Positions 44,750-52,503 of a DNA stretch of 64,000 nucleotides are shown piece after piece. The notes under the pieces are model-generated. The model saw only the letters and a list, made by a program, of their open reading frames with translations. It did no database searches and had not been told where the DNA came from. How positions within the stretch are numbered: position 1 is the first letter of the stretch; the number at the start of each line of letters is the position of its first letter. The stretch is from an uncultured Saprospiraceae bacterium (GTDB taxonomy: Bacteria > Bacteroidota > Bacteroidia > Chitinophagales > Saprospiraceae), in NCBI GenBank assembly GCA_937980645.1, contig CALJPQ010000013.1:124001-188000 (forward strand), in the 5' to 3' direction. The position numbers were made by a program, and so were the translations under genes.

Positions 44750-46096
44750 CTACGACCATCCCTCAAACTCCAGCCGTTCGCCCATCTTTCCTTCATGGAA
44801 GCGCCCCTCATGCCAGGCTAAATGCCCGCTGACAATCGTGCTGAGCACCTGCCCGCGAAAAGTATGCCCCTCAAAAGGCGACCAGCCGCACTTGTACAGG
44901 ATATTCGCAGGCGCTACCTTCCAGCGGCGTTCGACGTCCACTAACGCTAAGTCGGCCCAGTAGCCCTCTTCGATGAAGCCGCGTTCGCGCAGACGGAAGG
45001 CGATGGCGGGCGCATGGCACATCTTCTCCACGATCTTTTCTAATGAAATTTTGCCAGCATGGTACAGCTCCAACATGACGTTGAGGCCGTGCTGCACCAG
45101 TGGGAGGCCGGAGGGCGCTTGCAGATAGGGCTGGTTTTTCTCTTCCAAAGTGTGTGGAGCATGGTCGGTGGCCACCACGTCTATGATATTGTCGAGCAGA
45201 GCAGGCAGCAGGGCATCGCGGTGTACCTTGTTTTTGATGGCCGGGTTGCACTTGATGAGGTTGCCTAAGCGCCCGTAGTGTTCGGAGTGGAAGTACAGGT
45301 GATGCACGCATACCTCGGCGGTGATGCGCTTTTGCGCTAAGGGCAGGTGGTTGTCGAACAGTTTGAGTTCGTCGCGCGTGGTGAGGTGGAGCACGTGTAG
45401 GCGTGTGCCGAGCCGTCGGGCCAGGTCAACGGCCAGTGAAGAGGAAAGCAGGCAGGCCCGGACGTTGCGGATGCGCGGGTGATGCGATGCCTTGAGGTAG
45501 TCGTCGCCGTAGCGTTGCCGATAGCGTTCCAGATTTTCCCGCACCGTCGTCTCGTCTTCGCAGTGGGTAGCGATGAGTGTGGGTGCTTCGGCAAACAGGC
45601 GCTCCAGCGTGCGCAGGTCGTCTACCAGCATGTTGCCGGTGCTGCTACCCATAAAGATTTTGATGCCGCACACGCGCTTAGGGTCGGTGCACAGCACCTC
45701 GTCTAAGTTATCGTTCGTGGCTCCCATAAAAAAAGAGTAATTGGCCAGCGAGGTGCGCGCAGCAATCTGGTATTTGGCCTCCAATAGTTCCTGCGTTACT
45801 GCGGGCGGCTGTACGTTAGGCATTTCCATGAACGAGGTAACACCGCCCGCCACGGCTGCCCGACTTTCGCTAGCAATAGTAGCCTTGTGCGTCAGGCCCG
45901 GTTCGCGAAAGTGCACCTGGTCGTCAATGATGCCCGGAATGAGGTGATGCCCTTTAGCGTCTATTTCGATGTCAGCATGGGCGTCAATGGCGCGGTCAAT
46001 GCGCTCAATACGCCCCCGACGGACGTACACATCGCGCTCCCGAATGTTGCCCTGATTGACGACCCGAGCGTTGCGAATAAGGATGGTTTTTGTCAT
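44750..46096 (-). CDS. Dihydroorotase (amidohydrolase family)
   Basis: 448 residues from the ATG at 46096. GIIDDQVHFREPGLTHK carries the first HxH-like metal ligands (here QVHFRE), AAVAGGVTSFMEMPNVQPP the family core, IKIFMGSSTG the lysine that is carboxylated, IATHCEDE and LHVLHLTTRDE the next His, and VVATDHAPHTLEEKNQ the catalytic Asp. It closes or opens the dihydroorotate ring, the third step of pyrimidine synthesis; the closest pattern is the Bacteroidota class of dihydroorotase (pyrC-type). No other pyr genes flank it. Its start lies opposite the promoter of the GNAT leader at 46132. Confidence 0.88.
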   Translation of the reverse strand: MTKTILIRNARVVNQGNIRERDVYVRRGRIERIDRAIDAHADIEIDAKGHHLIPGIIDDQVHFREPGLTHKATIASESRAAVAGGVTSFMEMPNVQPPAVTQELLEAKYQIAARTSLANYSFFMGATNDNLDEVLCTDPKRVCGIKIFMGSSTGNMLVDDLRTLERLFAEAPTLIATHCEDETTVRENLERYRQRYGDDYLKASHHPRIRNVRACLLSSSLAVDLARRLGTRLHVLHLTTRDELKLFDNHLPLAQKRITAEVCVHHLYFHSEHYGRLGNLIKCNPAIKNKVHRDALLPALLDNIIDVVATDHAPHTLEEKNQPYLQAPSGLPLVQHGLNVMLELYHAGKISLEKIVEKMCHAPAIAFRLRERGFIEEGYWADLALVDVERRWKVAPANILYKCGWSPFEGHTFRGQVLSTIVSGHLAWHEGRFHEGKMGERLEFEGWS

Positions 46097-46131
46097 GTGG
46101 AAAAAAAATCGTCGAAAGAACGGCAAAAAAC

Positions 46132-46163
46132 TTGGTGGAAGGCATTAGACAAGCCTACTTTTG
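46132..46163 (+). promoter_or_regulatory. Complete Bacteroidota promoter upstream of the GNAT gene
   Basis: TTG (46132-46134) as -33 and TACTTTTG (46156-46163) as -7, with 21 bases between them, in agreement with the family consensus spacing. Transcription would start near 46170, 120 bases before the GNAT ATG. This leaves a leader containing the 12-residue frame and a hairpin. Confidence 0.6.
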
Positions 46164-46198
46164 CCACAGTTCGTGTTATCGACGGTTTAAGTTTAAAA

Positions 46199-46237
46199 AT
46201 GAAGCGTGTTTTGATGATGTCCTTCCCCGTTGTATAA
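46199..46237 (+). other. Possible 12-residue leader peptide before the GNAT gene
   Basis: ATG 46199 to TAA 46235-46237 reads MKRVLMMSFPVV. Its stop codon falls inside the terminator-like hairpin at 46220-46252, so a ribosome here would cover or disrupt the hairpin. No codon bias of obvious regulatory meaning (no run of one amino acid) is seen. The existence of the peptide is inferred. Confidence 0.4.
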
Positions 46238-46252
46238 CGGGGAGGGATTTTT
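46220..46252 (+). terminator. Intrinsic terminator (attenuator?) between promoter and GNAT gene
   Basis: TCCTTCCCCGTT (46220-46231) pairs with AACGGGGAGGGA (46236-46247), 12 pairs with one G-U wobble and a GTAT loop, then TTTTT (46248-46252). On the minus strand no T-run follows, so it works on the plus strand. It sits 39 bases before the GNAT start. Confidence 0.65.
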
Positions 46253-46290
46253 CGTTTAAAGGCCTGCTTTTGGCAAACAATGCGCTAAAA

Positions 46291-46737
46291 ATGAGTGAGG
46301 TACGAATAAGGCCTGCCACGGAGGCCGATATGCCGGCGGTGCATGCATTGGTGTATGAGCTGGCGGTTTATGAGCGAGCACCCGAAGCGGTGGTAACTAC
46401 ACCAGAGGAATACGCCCGCGATTTTCGCGAGGGGCGGTTCGACTGTCTGGTGGCTGAAAGTTCGGAAGGCATCGCGGGTATGGCCTTGTTTTATATGGCC
46501 TATTCCACCTGGAAAGGCAAGATGCTGTACTTAGACGATCTGGTCGTTAGCGAGCCGTACCGCCGCAGTGGCATCGGCGGGCGCTTGTTTGAAGCGGTGC
46601 TGGCGGAAGGCCGTCGGCGCGGCTGCCGATTGGTCAAATGGCAGGTGCTCGATTGGAACGAACCTGCTCTCGCGTTTTACCGCAAGTACGACGCCGTCAT
46701 CGAGACGGACTGGTGGAACGGCAAGATTTTCCTGTGA
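46291..46737 (+). CDS. GNAT acetyltransferase, SSAT/thialysine-type
   Basis: 148 residues from the ATG at 46291; the open frame back to 46090 is in the leader. Acetyl-CoA binding motif RRSGIGGRLFEAVL (from residue 91) follows LYLDDLVVSEPY. The C-terminal WQVLDWNEPALAFYRKYDAV is characteristic of diamine N-acetyltransferase (spermidine/spermine or thialysine acetyltransferase), so a polyamine or lysine-analogue substrate is likely. A possible own -7 box TGCTTTTG (46265-46272), 7/8 match, lies after the leader terminator. It converges with the DinB gene, five bases between stops. Confidence 0.87.
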   Translation: MSEVRIRPATEADMPAVHALVYELAVYERAPEAVVTTPEEYARDFREGRFDCLVAESSEGIAGMALFYMAYSTWKGKMLYLDDLVVSEPYRRSGIGGRLFEAVLAEGRRRGCRLVKWQVLDWNEPALAFYRKYDAVIETDWWNGKIFL

Positions 46738-46742
46738 GCCCT

Positions 46743-47276
46743 TCAGGCATTCAAGTAACGCTCCTGAATGATGTGCACGTGGTGTTGCAAGTGGCCGGCG
46801 ATAATCCAGGCCAGCGCTAAAGGTGTGATTTCGCTGTCGGCAGCCATGCCGCGCCGCTCCCACATCGCCGGGCTGAAGTTGCGGAAGAGATGCACTGTGG
46901 CCTCCCGTACCGCAGCAAATTCGTCAGCCAGCGAGACGGGGGTTCGGCTGTTGGCTTCGCTCATTTCGGCGTAGGTCTCCTGGTCGAAGCCGGGCAGGGG
47001 CGTCTGGTCGCCGCGGGCAATCCGCAAGGCCCGGTAAGCAAAAATGCGCTCCGAGTCTATCAGATGTAGTACCAATTGTGCCAGCGTCCATTTGCCTTCA
47101 TCGTAGGCAACCTCCCACTTTTCCCACGGGATGTGTTTGAAAAAGGCCAGCACTCCTGCCTTTTGTTCCTCCAGAAAACGCACGATGTCGTCCGTTCCTA
47201 TTTCCTCCACATAGGCAGCGTAAAAAGGCGCGTAATCGCCGGCTTCCGGTTTTCTTGCTTGCTCAAGGTGTTGCAT
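46743..47276 (-). CDS. DinB family protein
   Basis: 177 residues from the ATG at 47276. Four-helix-bundle features with the DinB metal-binding histidines in LAQLVLHLIDSERI and AGHLQHHVHIIQERY. The family includes metal-dependent thiol S-transferase-like enzymes (bacillithiol or mycothiol type) and others of unknown role, so no reaction is claimed. AFFKHIPWEKWEVAYDEGKW is typical. No obvious partner genes; the GNAT gene converges. Confidence 0.85.
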   Translation of the reverse strand: MQHLEQARKPEAGDYAPFYAAYVEEIGTDDIVRFLEEQKAGVLAFFKHIPWEKWEVAYDEGKWTLAQLVLHLIDSERIFAYRALRIARGDQTPLPGFDQETYAEMSEANSRTPVSLADEFAAVREATVHLFRNFSPAMWERRGMAADSEITPLALAWIIAGHLQHHVHIIQERYLNA

Positions 47277-47412
47277 AGTTCGTTTTTTATTTTCCAAAAA
47301 TGCGCTATAAAACAATGGCCCTTTGATGACCGAAGTCAAAGGCCAGAGTGATGCTTGGCCAAAACGTTAAAAGTGCGGGTGCCGCAAATGCCGATAGCGG
47401 CGCAGAAGCCAT

Positions 47413-47420
47413 TACTTTTG
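47413..47420 (+). promoter_or_regulatory. Bacteroidota -7 box of rfbB
   Basis: TACTTTTG matches TAnnTTTG; about 68 bases upstream of the rfbB start. No TTTG is seen at the -33 position. Confidence 0.4.
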
Positions 47421-47488
47421 CCGGCTAAGACCGAAAAAGCGTGGTAAGATAGTCTTTTAGTGGTCTTTTCAACCTTTCTTCGATTTTC

Positions 47489-48538
47489 ATGACCATCCTC
47501 ATCACTGGCGGCGCAGGTTTCATTGGTTCTCATGCCGTGCGCCTTTTTGTGCAGCGCTATCCGCAGTACCATATTGTCAACCTCGATGCACTGACGTATG
47601 CGGGCAATCTGGCCAACCTGCGCGACGTAGAACAGGCGCCCAACTACACTTTTGTGCGCGGCGACATTTGCGACGCGGCACTCTTGGATCGCCTCTTTGA
47701 AACCTATCGCTTTGATGCTGTCGTCCATCTGGCGGCCGAAAGCCACGTGGATCGTTCCATCACCAATCCGTTGGCCTTTGTCGAAACAAACGTGCTGGGC
47801 ACGGTCAACCTGCTTAATGCTGCCCGAAAGCACTGGGCCGGGCAGGAGGAGGGCAAGCGCTTTTACCACGTGTCCACCGACGAGGTGTACGGCTCATTAG
47901 GCCCTGAAGGCTACTTTACTGAAGAGACACCCTATGACCCGCGTTCGCCCTATTCGGCCTCGAAGGCCGCCAGCGACCACTTTGTGCGCGCCTATTTCCA
48001 TACGTATGGCCTGCCGGTGGTGCTCTCCAATTGTAGCAATAATTACGGCCCCTACCAGTTTCCGGAGAAGCTCATCCCGCTGATGATCAACAACATCCGC
48101 GAGGGGCGACCCCTGCCCGTCTATGGCGACGGGCGCAACGTGCGCGACTGGCTGTGGGTCATGGACCACGCCGAGGCCATGGATGCCATCCTGCACCGCG
48201 GGCGCATTGGTGAGACGTACAATATCGGCGGCCACAACGAATGGGCCAACATTGACCTGGTGCATTTGCTCTGCGATCTGGCCGATGAGCTCCTTGGCCG
48301 CCCCGCCGGAACAGCCCGCCAGCTCATCACCTTTGTGAAAGACCGCCCCGGCCACGACCGACGCTACGCTATTGATGCCTCCAAAATCCGCCGTGAGCTG
48401 GGTTGGCAGCCTTCCATCCCCTTTGAAGAAGGGCTGCGCCAGACCATCCAGTGGTATTTGGACAACACCGAATGGCTGCAACAAGTCGTATCGGGCGAAT
48501 ACCGCGACTACTACGAGAAGCACTACGCGCAACGGTAG
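47489..48538 (+). CDS. rfbB: dTDP-glucose 4,6-dehydratase RfbB
   Basis: 349 residues. An extended short-chain dehydrogenase with the NAD motif [13 protein letters not shown] at the start, [17 protein letters not shown] segment [17 protein letters not shown], the catalytic [10 protein letters not shown] (Asp and Glu in TDE) and [10 protein letters not shown] with the Tyr-xxx-Lys pair. [12 protein letters not shown] and [13 protein letters not shown] also fit. It makes dTDP-4-keto-6-deoxyglucose for dTDP-rhamnose or related sugars. The usual rfbA, rfbC, rfbD neighbours are missing here, so the pathway genes are scattered or this enzyme serves another deoxysugar. Length fits. Confidence 0.95.
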   Translation: MTILITGGAGFIGSHAVRLFVQRYPQYHIVNLDALTYAGNLANLRDVEQAPNYTFVRGDICDAALLDRLFETYRFDAVVHLAAESHVDRSITNPLAFVETNVLGTVNLLNAARKHWAGQEEGKRFYHVSTDEVYGSLGPEGYFTEETPYDPRSPYSASKAASDHFVRAYFHTYGLPVVLSNCSNNYGPYQFPEKLIPLMINNIREGRPLPVYGDGRNVRDWLWVMDHAEAMDAILHRGRIGETYNIGGHNEWANIDLVHLLCDLADELLGRPAGTARQLITFVKDRPGHDRRYAIDASKIRRELGWQPSIPFEEGLRQTIQWYLDNTEWLQQVVSGEYRDYYEKHYAQR

Positions 48539-48544
48539 CCGTTC

Positions 48545-49372
48545 TCACGCAGAGAGCCGGCGCAGCACTTCGCGTACCAACAGCGTCAGACGCGGTTGGG
48601 CTTCGCTGGCCAGCGCAATGACGTCCTCTGCCGTCGTCATGCGGATGACACTGGGCGGGAAGGCCACATTCGTTACTAACGAAAGCATCAGCACCGGAAT
48701 GCCCTGGTGGCGAGCGACCAGCACTTCGGGCACCGAGGACATGCCCGTGCAGTCGCCACCTAGGCGCCGCAGCATGGCGTATTCGGCGGGCGTTTCCAGA
48801 TTGGGCCCCTGCAAGGCGCAGTACACGCCCTCAAAGGCGCGGATGCCGTGCTGGCGAGCCACATCTAAGGCCAGCTGGCGCAGCGTCGGGTCGTAAGGTT
48901 CCGACATGTCGGGGAAGCGCGGACCGAGGCGCTCGTCGTTGGGGCCGCGCAGCGGGTTTTCGGGCAGCAGGTTGATGTGGTCGCGTACTACTGCGATGTC
49001 GCCGCTGCGGAAGTGCGGATTAACCCCCCCCGAAGCGTTGGTGATGATGAGCCGCTCGATGCCCAACGCACTTAGCACGCGCACCGGGAACGTAACTTGT
49101 TGCATCGTCCAGCCCTCGTAGTAGTGCAAGCGGCCCGACATCACCACTACCGGATGCCCATCTAAGTGGCCGAACACCAGCTCCCCGCGATGGCTTGGCG
49201 CCGTACTGTGGGCAAAGTGTGGGATGCAGTTGTACGCCACTTTCGCTGTTGGCGTCATTTCATCGGTCAGATTGCCTAAGCCAGTGCCCAAGATGATGCC
49301 CGTCCGGGGCTGAAAATCCGTTACCTGCCGAATGCTTGCGACGGCTTCCTGTATTTGTTCGTATAAAGCCAT
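48545..49372 (-). CDS. punA: Purine nucleoside phosphorylase
   Basis: 275 residues from the ATG at 49372 (MALYEQIQEA). A class II (trimeric) purine nucleoside phosphorylase, which splits inosine and guanosine with phosphate. Signatures: GIILGTGLGNLTDEM (phosphate-binding), PSHRGELVFGHLDGHPVVVM, then LIITNASGGVNPHF and GVYCALQGPNLETPAEYAML, GDCTGMSSVPEVLVARHQGI. All family blocks are present. It is the last gene of a three-gene minus-strand operon (sugar dehydrogenase, BASS transporter, this), five bases after the transporter. Confidence 0.94.
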   Translation of the reverse strand: MALYEQIQEAVASIRQVTDFQPRTGIILGTGLGNLTDEMTPTAKVAYNCIPHFAHSTAPSHRGELVFGHLDGHPVVVMSGRLHYYEGWTMQQVTFPVRVLSALGIERLIITNASGGVNPHFRSGDIAVVRDHINLLPENPLRGPNDERLGPRFPDMSEPYDPTLRQLALDVARQHGIRAFEGVYCALQGPNLETPAEYAMLRRLGGDCTGMSSVPEVLVARHQGIPVLMLSLVTNVAFPPSVIRMTTAEDVIALASEAQPRLTLLVREVLRRLSA

Positions 49373-49377
49373 GAATG

Positions 49378-50307
49378 CTAAGGAGTTGTGTGTTCTTGAA
49401 GTGCCGGCACTTGTCGGGCGGAGCGTCGCCACCACCAAGCTAAGGCGATGCCCGTAACTAAGTCCCAGATGCCCCACCACGCGGCGATCAGCGCCATGCC
49501 CCCCAGACCGTGGAAGAAGCGAAAGATGAGCAGTAGCCCTAGAGCCGTGTTATGGATGCCCGTTTCGAAAGCCAGCGCCCGGCTATCGGCTTCGGGCAGG
49601 CGGGCAGCGCGGCCCAGGGCATAACCAATACCCAGACCTAAGCCATTGTGCAGCAATACCAATACAAAGGCATAACCCACGTACGTAATTACGTGATCGC
49701 GATTGCCCCACAGAGCGCCTAAGATGATGCCGAAAAACAGGATGAGCGAAAGGCGCTGCACCCAACTGCGGATACGCGCCACCAGACGGGGCTGGTAATG
49801 CGCCAGCAACATTCCCGCCAGCAATGGCAACAAGATGAGCTGCACGATAATCAGTGCCATATCGCCAAAGCTGATGTCAAAGTCGCGCCGCAACTGTGCT
49901 GCACCCGGCACGGCGCTCGACCACAGCAGAAAACCTAAGGGCGTTATCACCGATGCCAGCAGGATAACAATGCCGTTAAAGGTTACCGACAGCGCTGTAT
50001 TCCCACGAGCGAAATGCACCAGGAAGTTGGTCATGTTGCCCGAAGGACACATACCCACCAGCACCATGCCCAGCGCCATACTCACCGGTGGCTGAAAGAG
50101 CGCAATCAGCCCCAGCGTCATGAGCGGGAAAAGCAGGTACTGCGCCACCAAGCCTACGCCAATAGATCGCGGAAAACGAAAGACCTGCCGAAAATCGGAC
50201 AGCCGGATATCCAGAGCGACGCTGAACATCAGGAAGGCCATCACTAAATTGAGCAGGGCCAGCTGGTCGGCATCGAAGCGAATGCGAAGGGCGTCAACAG
50301 GGTGCAT
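49378..50307 (-). CDS. Bile acid:sodium symporter family (BASS) transporter
   Basis: 309 residues with eight to ten membrane helices. Characteristic segments are MALGMVLVGMCPSGNMTNFL, matching the sodium-binding CPGG/CPS-G region, ARGNTALSVTFNGIVILLAS and the C-terminal AFETGIHNTALGLLLIFRFF. Members carry small organic anions with sodium; the substrate here is unknown. The five-base gap to the PNP gene and 15-base gap from the sugar dehydrogenase suggest co-transcription. Could be a pantoate/pyruvate-type BASS transporter. Confidence 0.85.
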   Translation of the reverse strand: MHPVDALRIRFDADQLALLNLVMAFLMFSVALDIRLSDFRQVFRFPRSIGVGLVAQYLLFPLMTLGLIALFQPPVSMALGMVLVGMCPSGNMTNFLVHFARGNTALSVTFNGIVILLASVITPLGFLLWSSAVPGAAQLRRDFDISFGDMALIIVQLILLPLLAGMLLAHYQPRLVARIRSWVQRLSLILFFGIILGALWGNRDHVITYVGYAFVLVLLHNGLGLGIGYALGRAARLPEADSRALAFETGIHNTALGLLLIFRFFHGLGGMALIAAWWGIWDLVTGIALAWWWRRSARQVPALQEHTTP

Positions 50308-50322
50308 AGGCGACAGAGCGGC

Positions 50323-51531
50323 TTATTTCGGCGAGTAGTAAATGCGATAGATGGCATCGGCGAAGTCGTCCGATACCAGCAGCGACCCATCGGGCATCCA
50401 TTCCAGGTCCACGGGCCTGCCCCACACTTCGTCGCCGGGTTGCAGCCAGCCCTCGGCGAAGGGTTCGTAGCGAATGCACTTGCCCTCGTCGTTGAGGCGC
50501 ACCAACGTCAGACGATAGCCTATTTTGCGCGAGCGGTTCCAGGAGCCATGCTCGGCAATGAGAATTTGATTTCGATATTCGGCGGGCCAGTTGTGGCCCA
50601 ACACAAATTCTACGCCCAAGGGTGCTACGTGCGGGCCGAGGTTTTGGGCCGGTGGCGTAAAGTCGCTACAGGGGCGTTTGTGGCCGAATTTCGGGTCGGG
50701 CGTATCGCCCTGGTGGCAGTACGGGTATCCAAAGTGCATACCATCGCGCGGAGCGTGGTTGAGTTCGCAGGCGGGCATGTCATCGCCCATCATGTCGCGG
50801 CCGTTGTCGGTGAACCACAAGTGCTTCGTCTGCGGGTGCCAGGTGAAGCCTACCGTATTGCGCACACCGTACTGCACGATTTCCGGGCCTTTTTCGGACT
50901 TGTCCACGTCTATGCGCGTGATGCTGGCATAAAGCGGGTTATCTAAGCGCTCGCAAATATTACACGGCGCACCCACAGGTACATAGAGCAGGCCATCTGG
51001 GCCGAAGGCGATGTATTTCCAGCCGTGGTGTGCATCGGTAGGGTAGCGGTCGTACACCACCGCCGGCGTTGGCGGGTTCGACAGCCGGCGCTCGATGTCG
51101 TCGAAGCGCAAGATGCGGCTCACCTCGGCCACGTATAGGCTGCCGTTGCGGAAGGCGACACCGTTGGGCATGCGCAGCCCTGTGGCCAGCGTGTAGCGCA
51201 GGTCGGCTACGCCATCGCCGTTCGTGTCGCGCAGAGCATACACATTGCCCACGTCGCGCGTGCCGACGAACAGCGTCCCGTTGGGCGACAGGCACATCGA
51301 ACGCGCATTTTGCAATCCTTCGGCGTACACCCCTATGCGGAAACCTTCCGGCAGCCGAATGCGACCCAGCGGCAACGACCCGCGATACTCATTTGCGGGC
51401 GCAGCCGCCGGCGCAGATGCCTGCCGTCCATTAGAGCCCGAAGAACCGGCACAACCCATCCACACCGCGCCCGCCAGCGCCACACCTATTATTATTGATG
51501 AAAAAACAACCCTCCTCATCGGTTGAGACAT
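50323..51531 (-). CDS. PQQ-type sugar (sorbosone) dehydrogenase-like lipoprotein
   Basis: 402 residues. A lipoprotein signal (SSIIIGVALAGAVWMGCAG) then a linker rich in Ala/Pro/Ser and a six-bladed beta-propeller of the sorbosone/glucose dehydrogenase (PQQ) fold: NARSMCLSPNGTLFVGTRDV, LRMPNGVAFRNGSLYVAEV, HGWKYIAFGPDGLLYVPVG, NTVGFTWHPQTKHLWFTDNG, and HGSWNRSRKIGYRLTLVRL near the end. The acidic DTNGDGVAD loop could bind calcium. PQQ dependence is a family trait and not provable here. A CAPCNIC-like stretch (GAPCNICERLDNP) is not a heme motif since no His follows at the right place. First gene of the operon with BASS and PNP. Confidence 0.85.
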   Translation of the reverse strand: MSQPMRRVVFSSIIIGVALAGAVWMGCAGSSGSNGRQASAPAAAPANEYRGSLPLGRIRLPEGFRIGVYAEGLQNARSMCLSPNGTLFVGTRDVGNVYALRDTNGDGVADLRYTLATGLRMPNGVAFRNGSLYVAEVSRILRFDDIERRLSNPPTPAVVYDRYPTDAHHGWKYIAFGPDGLLYVPVGAPCNICERLDNPLYASITRIDVDKSEKGPEIVQYGVRNTVGFTWHPQTKHLWFTDNGRDMMGDDMPACELNHAPRDGMHFGYPYCHQGDTPDPKFGHKRPCSDFTPPAQNLGPHVAPLGVEFVLGHNWPAEYRNQILIAEHGSWNRSRKIGYRLTLVRLNDEGKCIRYEPFAEGWLQPGDEVWGRPVDLEWMPDGSLLVSDDFADAIYRIYYSPK

Positions 51532-51863
51532 TTGGATGAAAAACGACTAACCCTGCAAAAGTGCAAATGCGCCGCGCTTAAGCGCGTTTTTTTGAAAAAT
51601 AAACCGCAATAATGCCCTTTGTATAAACTTCCGAACAAACCATCAGGCGCCTGGTTGCCCGCAAAGGGCCGGCTAAATGCCGGGGTTCGGCGGAGATGAC
51701 AAACAGGGCTGATTTTTTTGCGGCCTTTAACATTTGGCAGAAGTGTTTGGCACGAGTTTGGCTTAATGTTTGTTACTTCATACGATAGAAACGGTTTAGT
51801 GAAAGAGAAGCCCGGTAGCAAACGCGTTACCGGGCTCTTTTTATTTGTGTTACGTTCTAACTG
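51532..51863. other. Structured intergenic region between the sugar dehydrogenase and pnuC genes, 332 bases
   Basis: Contains several possible RNA hairpins: the perfect palindrome CGCGCTTAAGCGCG (51573-51586) followed by seven T on the plus strand; GCCCTTTG (51614-51621) with CAAAGGGC (51662-51669) enclosing CAGGCGCCTG (51644-51653); CCGGC/GCCGG (51669-51683); and a GATTTTTTTG run at 51711-51720. CACTTTTG on the minus strand (51554-51561) is a 7/8 -7 box for the dehydrogenase. Whether an RNA is made is unknown. The frame at 51718-51906 on the plus strand is rejected. Confidence 0.5.
51809..51842. terminator. Terminator-like hairpin downstream of pnuC
   Basis: AGCCCGGTA (51809-51817) pairs with TACCGGGCT (51828-51836). 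It lies 27 bases past the pnuC stop on the minus strand; the better T-run (TTTTT) is on the plus strand, so it may be bidirectional. Confidence 0.65.
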
Positions 51864-52484
51864 TCAGGGGGCGGGTGCGCGAAGCCGACGCTGCCATTCG
51901 ATGTAGCCCAAAATCGCCAGGACAAGAAAGACCAGATACTGAAACGAGGTAAACACAAAGCCCTTGACGAAATACAGCGGGATAGCGCTCAGGTTGGTCG
52001 CTATCCACCAGAGCCAGTGTTCCAGTTTTTTGCGCGTCATGAGCCACATGCCCGTGTAGGCTGTGGCGGCAGCAAAGCTGTCGGCGGCGGGCACGGTGCT
52101 GTCGGTCCAGCGGTCGAGGACGACGTACAGCCCTGCCCACCACACGCCAAAGAAGAGCAGCGCCAGCCCCCACTCGCGCGCATTCGAGCGCGTAATGCTC
52201 AGTTGGGCACGACCGTCCGGCTTTTTTCTGGCCCAATTTACCCAACCCACCACACTCATCACCGTGTAATACACATTAACACCCGCCTCGGCATATAGCC
52301 CGGCCACAACGCTCAAATAGATGAAGAGCGTGGTGTTGACCAGCCCCACGGGATAGACCAGAATGTTCTCCTGCCTCGAAAACAACACACTGGCAATGCC
52401 GAAAACGACGGCAATAAACTCTAAAACGGAGGTCTGTCGCAACCCCTCTACGAACGCTTGAGCAATGTCGAGCCAATGGAGCAT
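51864..52484 (-). CDS. pnuC: Nicotinamide riboside transporter PnuC
   Basis: 206 residues, six to seven predicted helices, typical of PnuC. Family features: FGIASVLFSRQENILVYPVG, LVNTTLFIYLSVVAGLYAEA, GVNVYYTVMSVVGWVNWARK and LEHWLWWIATNLSAIPLYFV. PnuC facilitates uptake of nicotinamide riboside, which is then trapped by kinases such as NadR. No nadR gene is next to it. The start at 52484 is an ATG. Upstream lies the FtsX-type permease, 19 bases away on the same strand. Confidence 0.9.
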   Translation of the reverse strand: MLHWLDIAQAFVEGLRQTSVLEFIAVVFGIASVLFSRQENILVYPVGLVNTTLFIYLSVVAGLYAEAGVNVYYTVMSVVGWVNWARKKPDGRAQLSITRSNAREWGLALLFFGVWWAGLYVVLDRWTDSTVPAADSFAAATAYTGMWLMTRKKLEHWLWWIATNLSAIPLYFVKGFVFTSFQYLVFLVLAILGYIEWQRRLRAPAP

Positions 52485-52503
52485 GGATGCAAAAAAATAG
52501 TGC

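Noticed and set aside
47336..47869. Minus-strand 177-codon frame across the rfbB 5' end
   Set aside because: Antisense shadow of rfbB; the plus-strand frame has all dehydratase motifs.
50920..50960. CxxC stretch GAPCNICERLD in the sugar dehydrogenase-like protein considered as heme-binding
   Set aside because: A cytochrome c motif needs CxxCH; no His follows, so it is not a heme site.
51718..51906. Plus-strand frame of 62 codons across the hairpin downstream of pnuC
   Set aside because: No family feature, overlaps the pnuC 3' end and the hairpin; it is better explained as noncoding.
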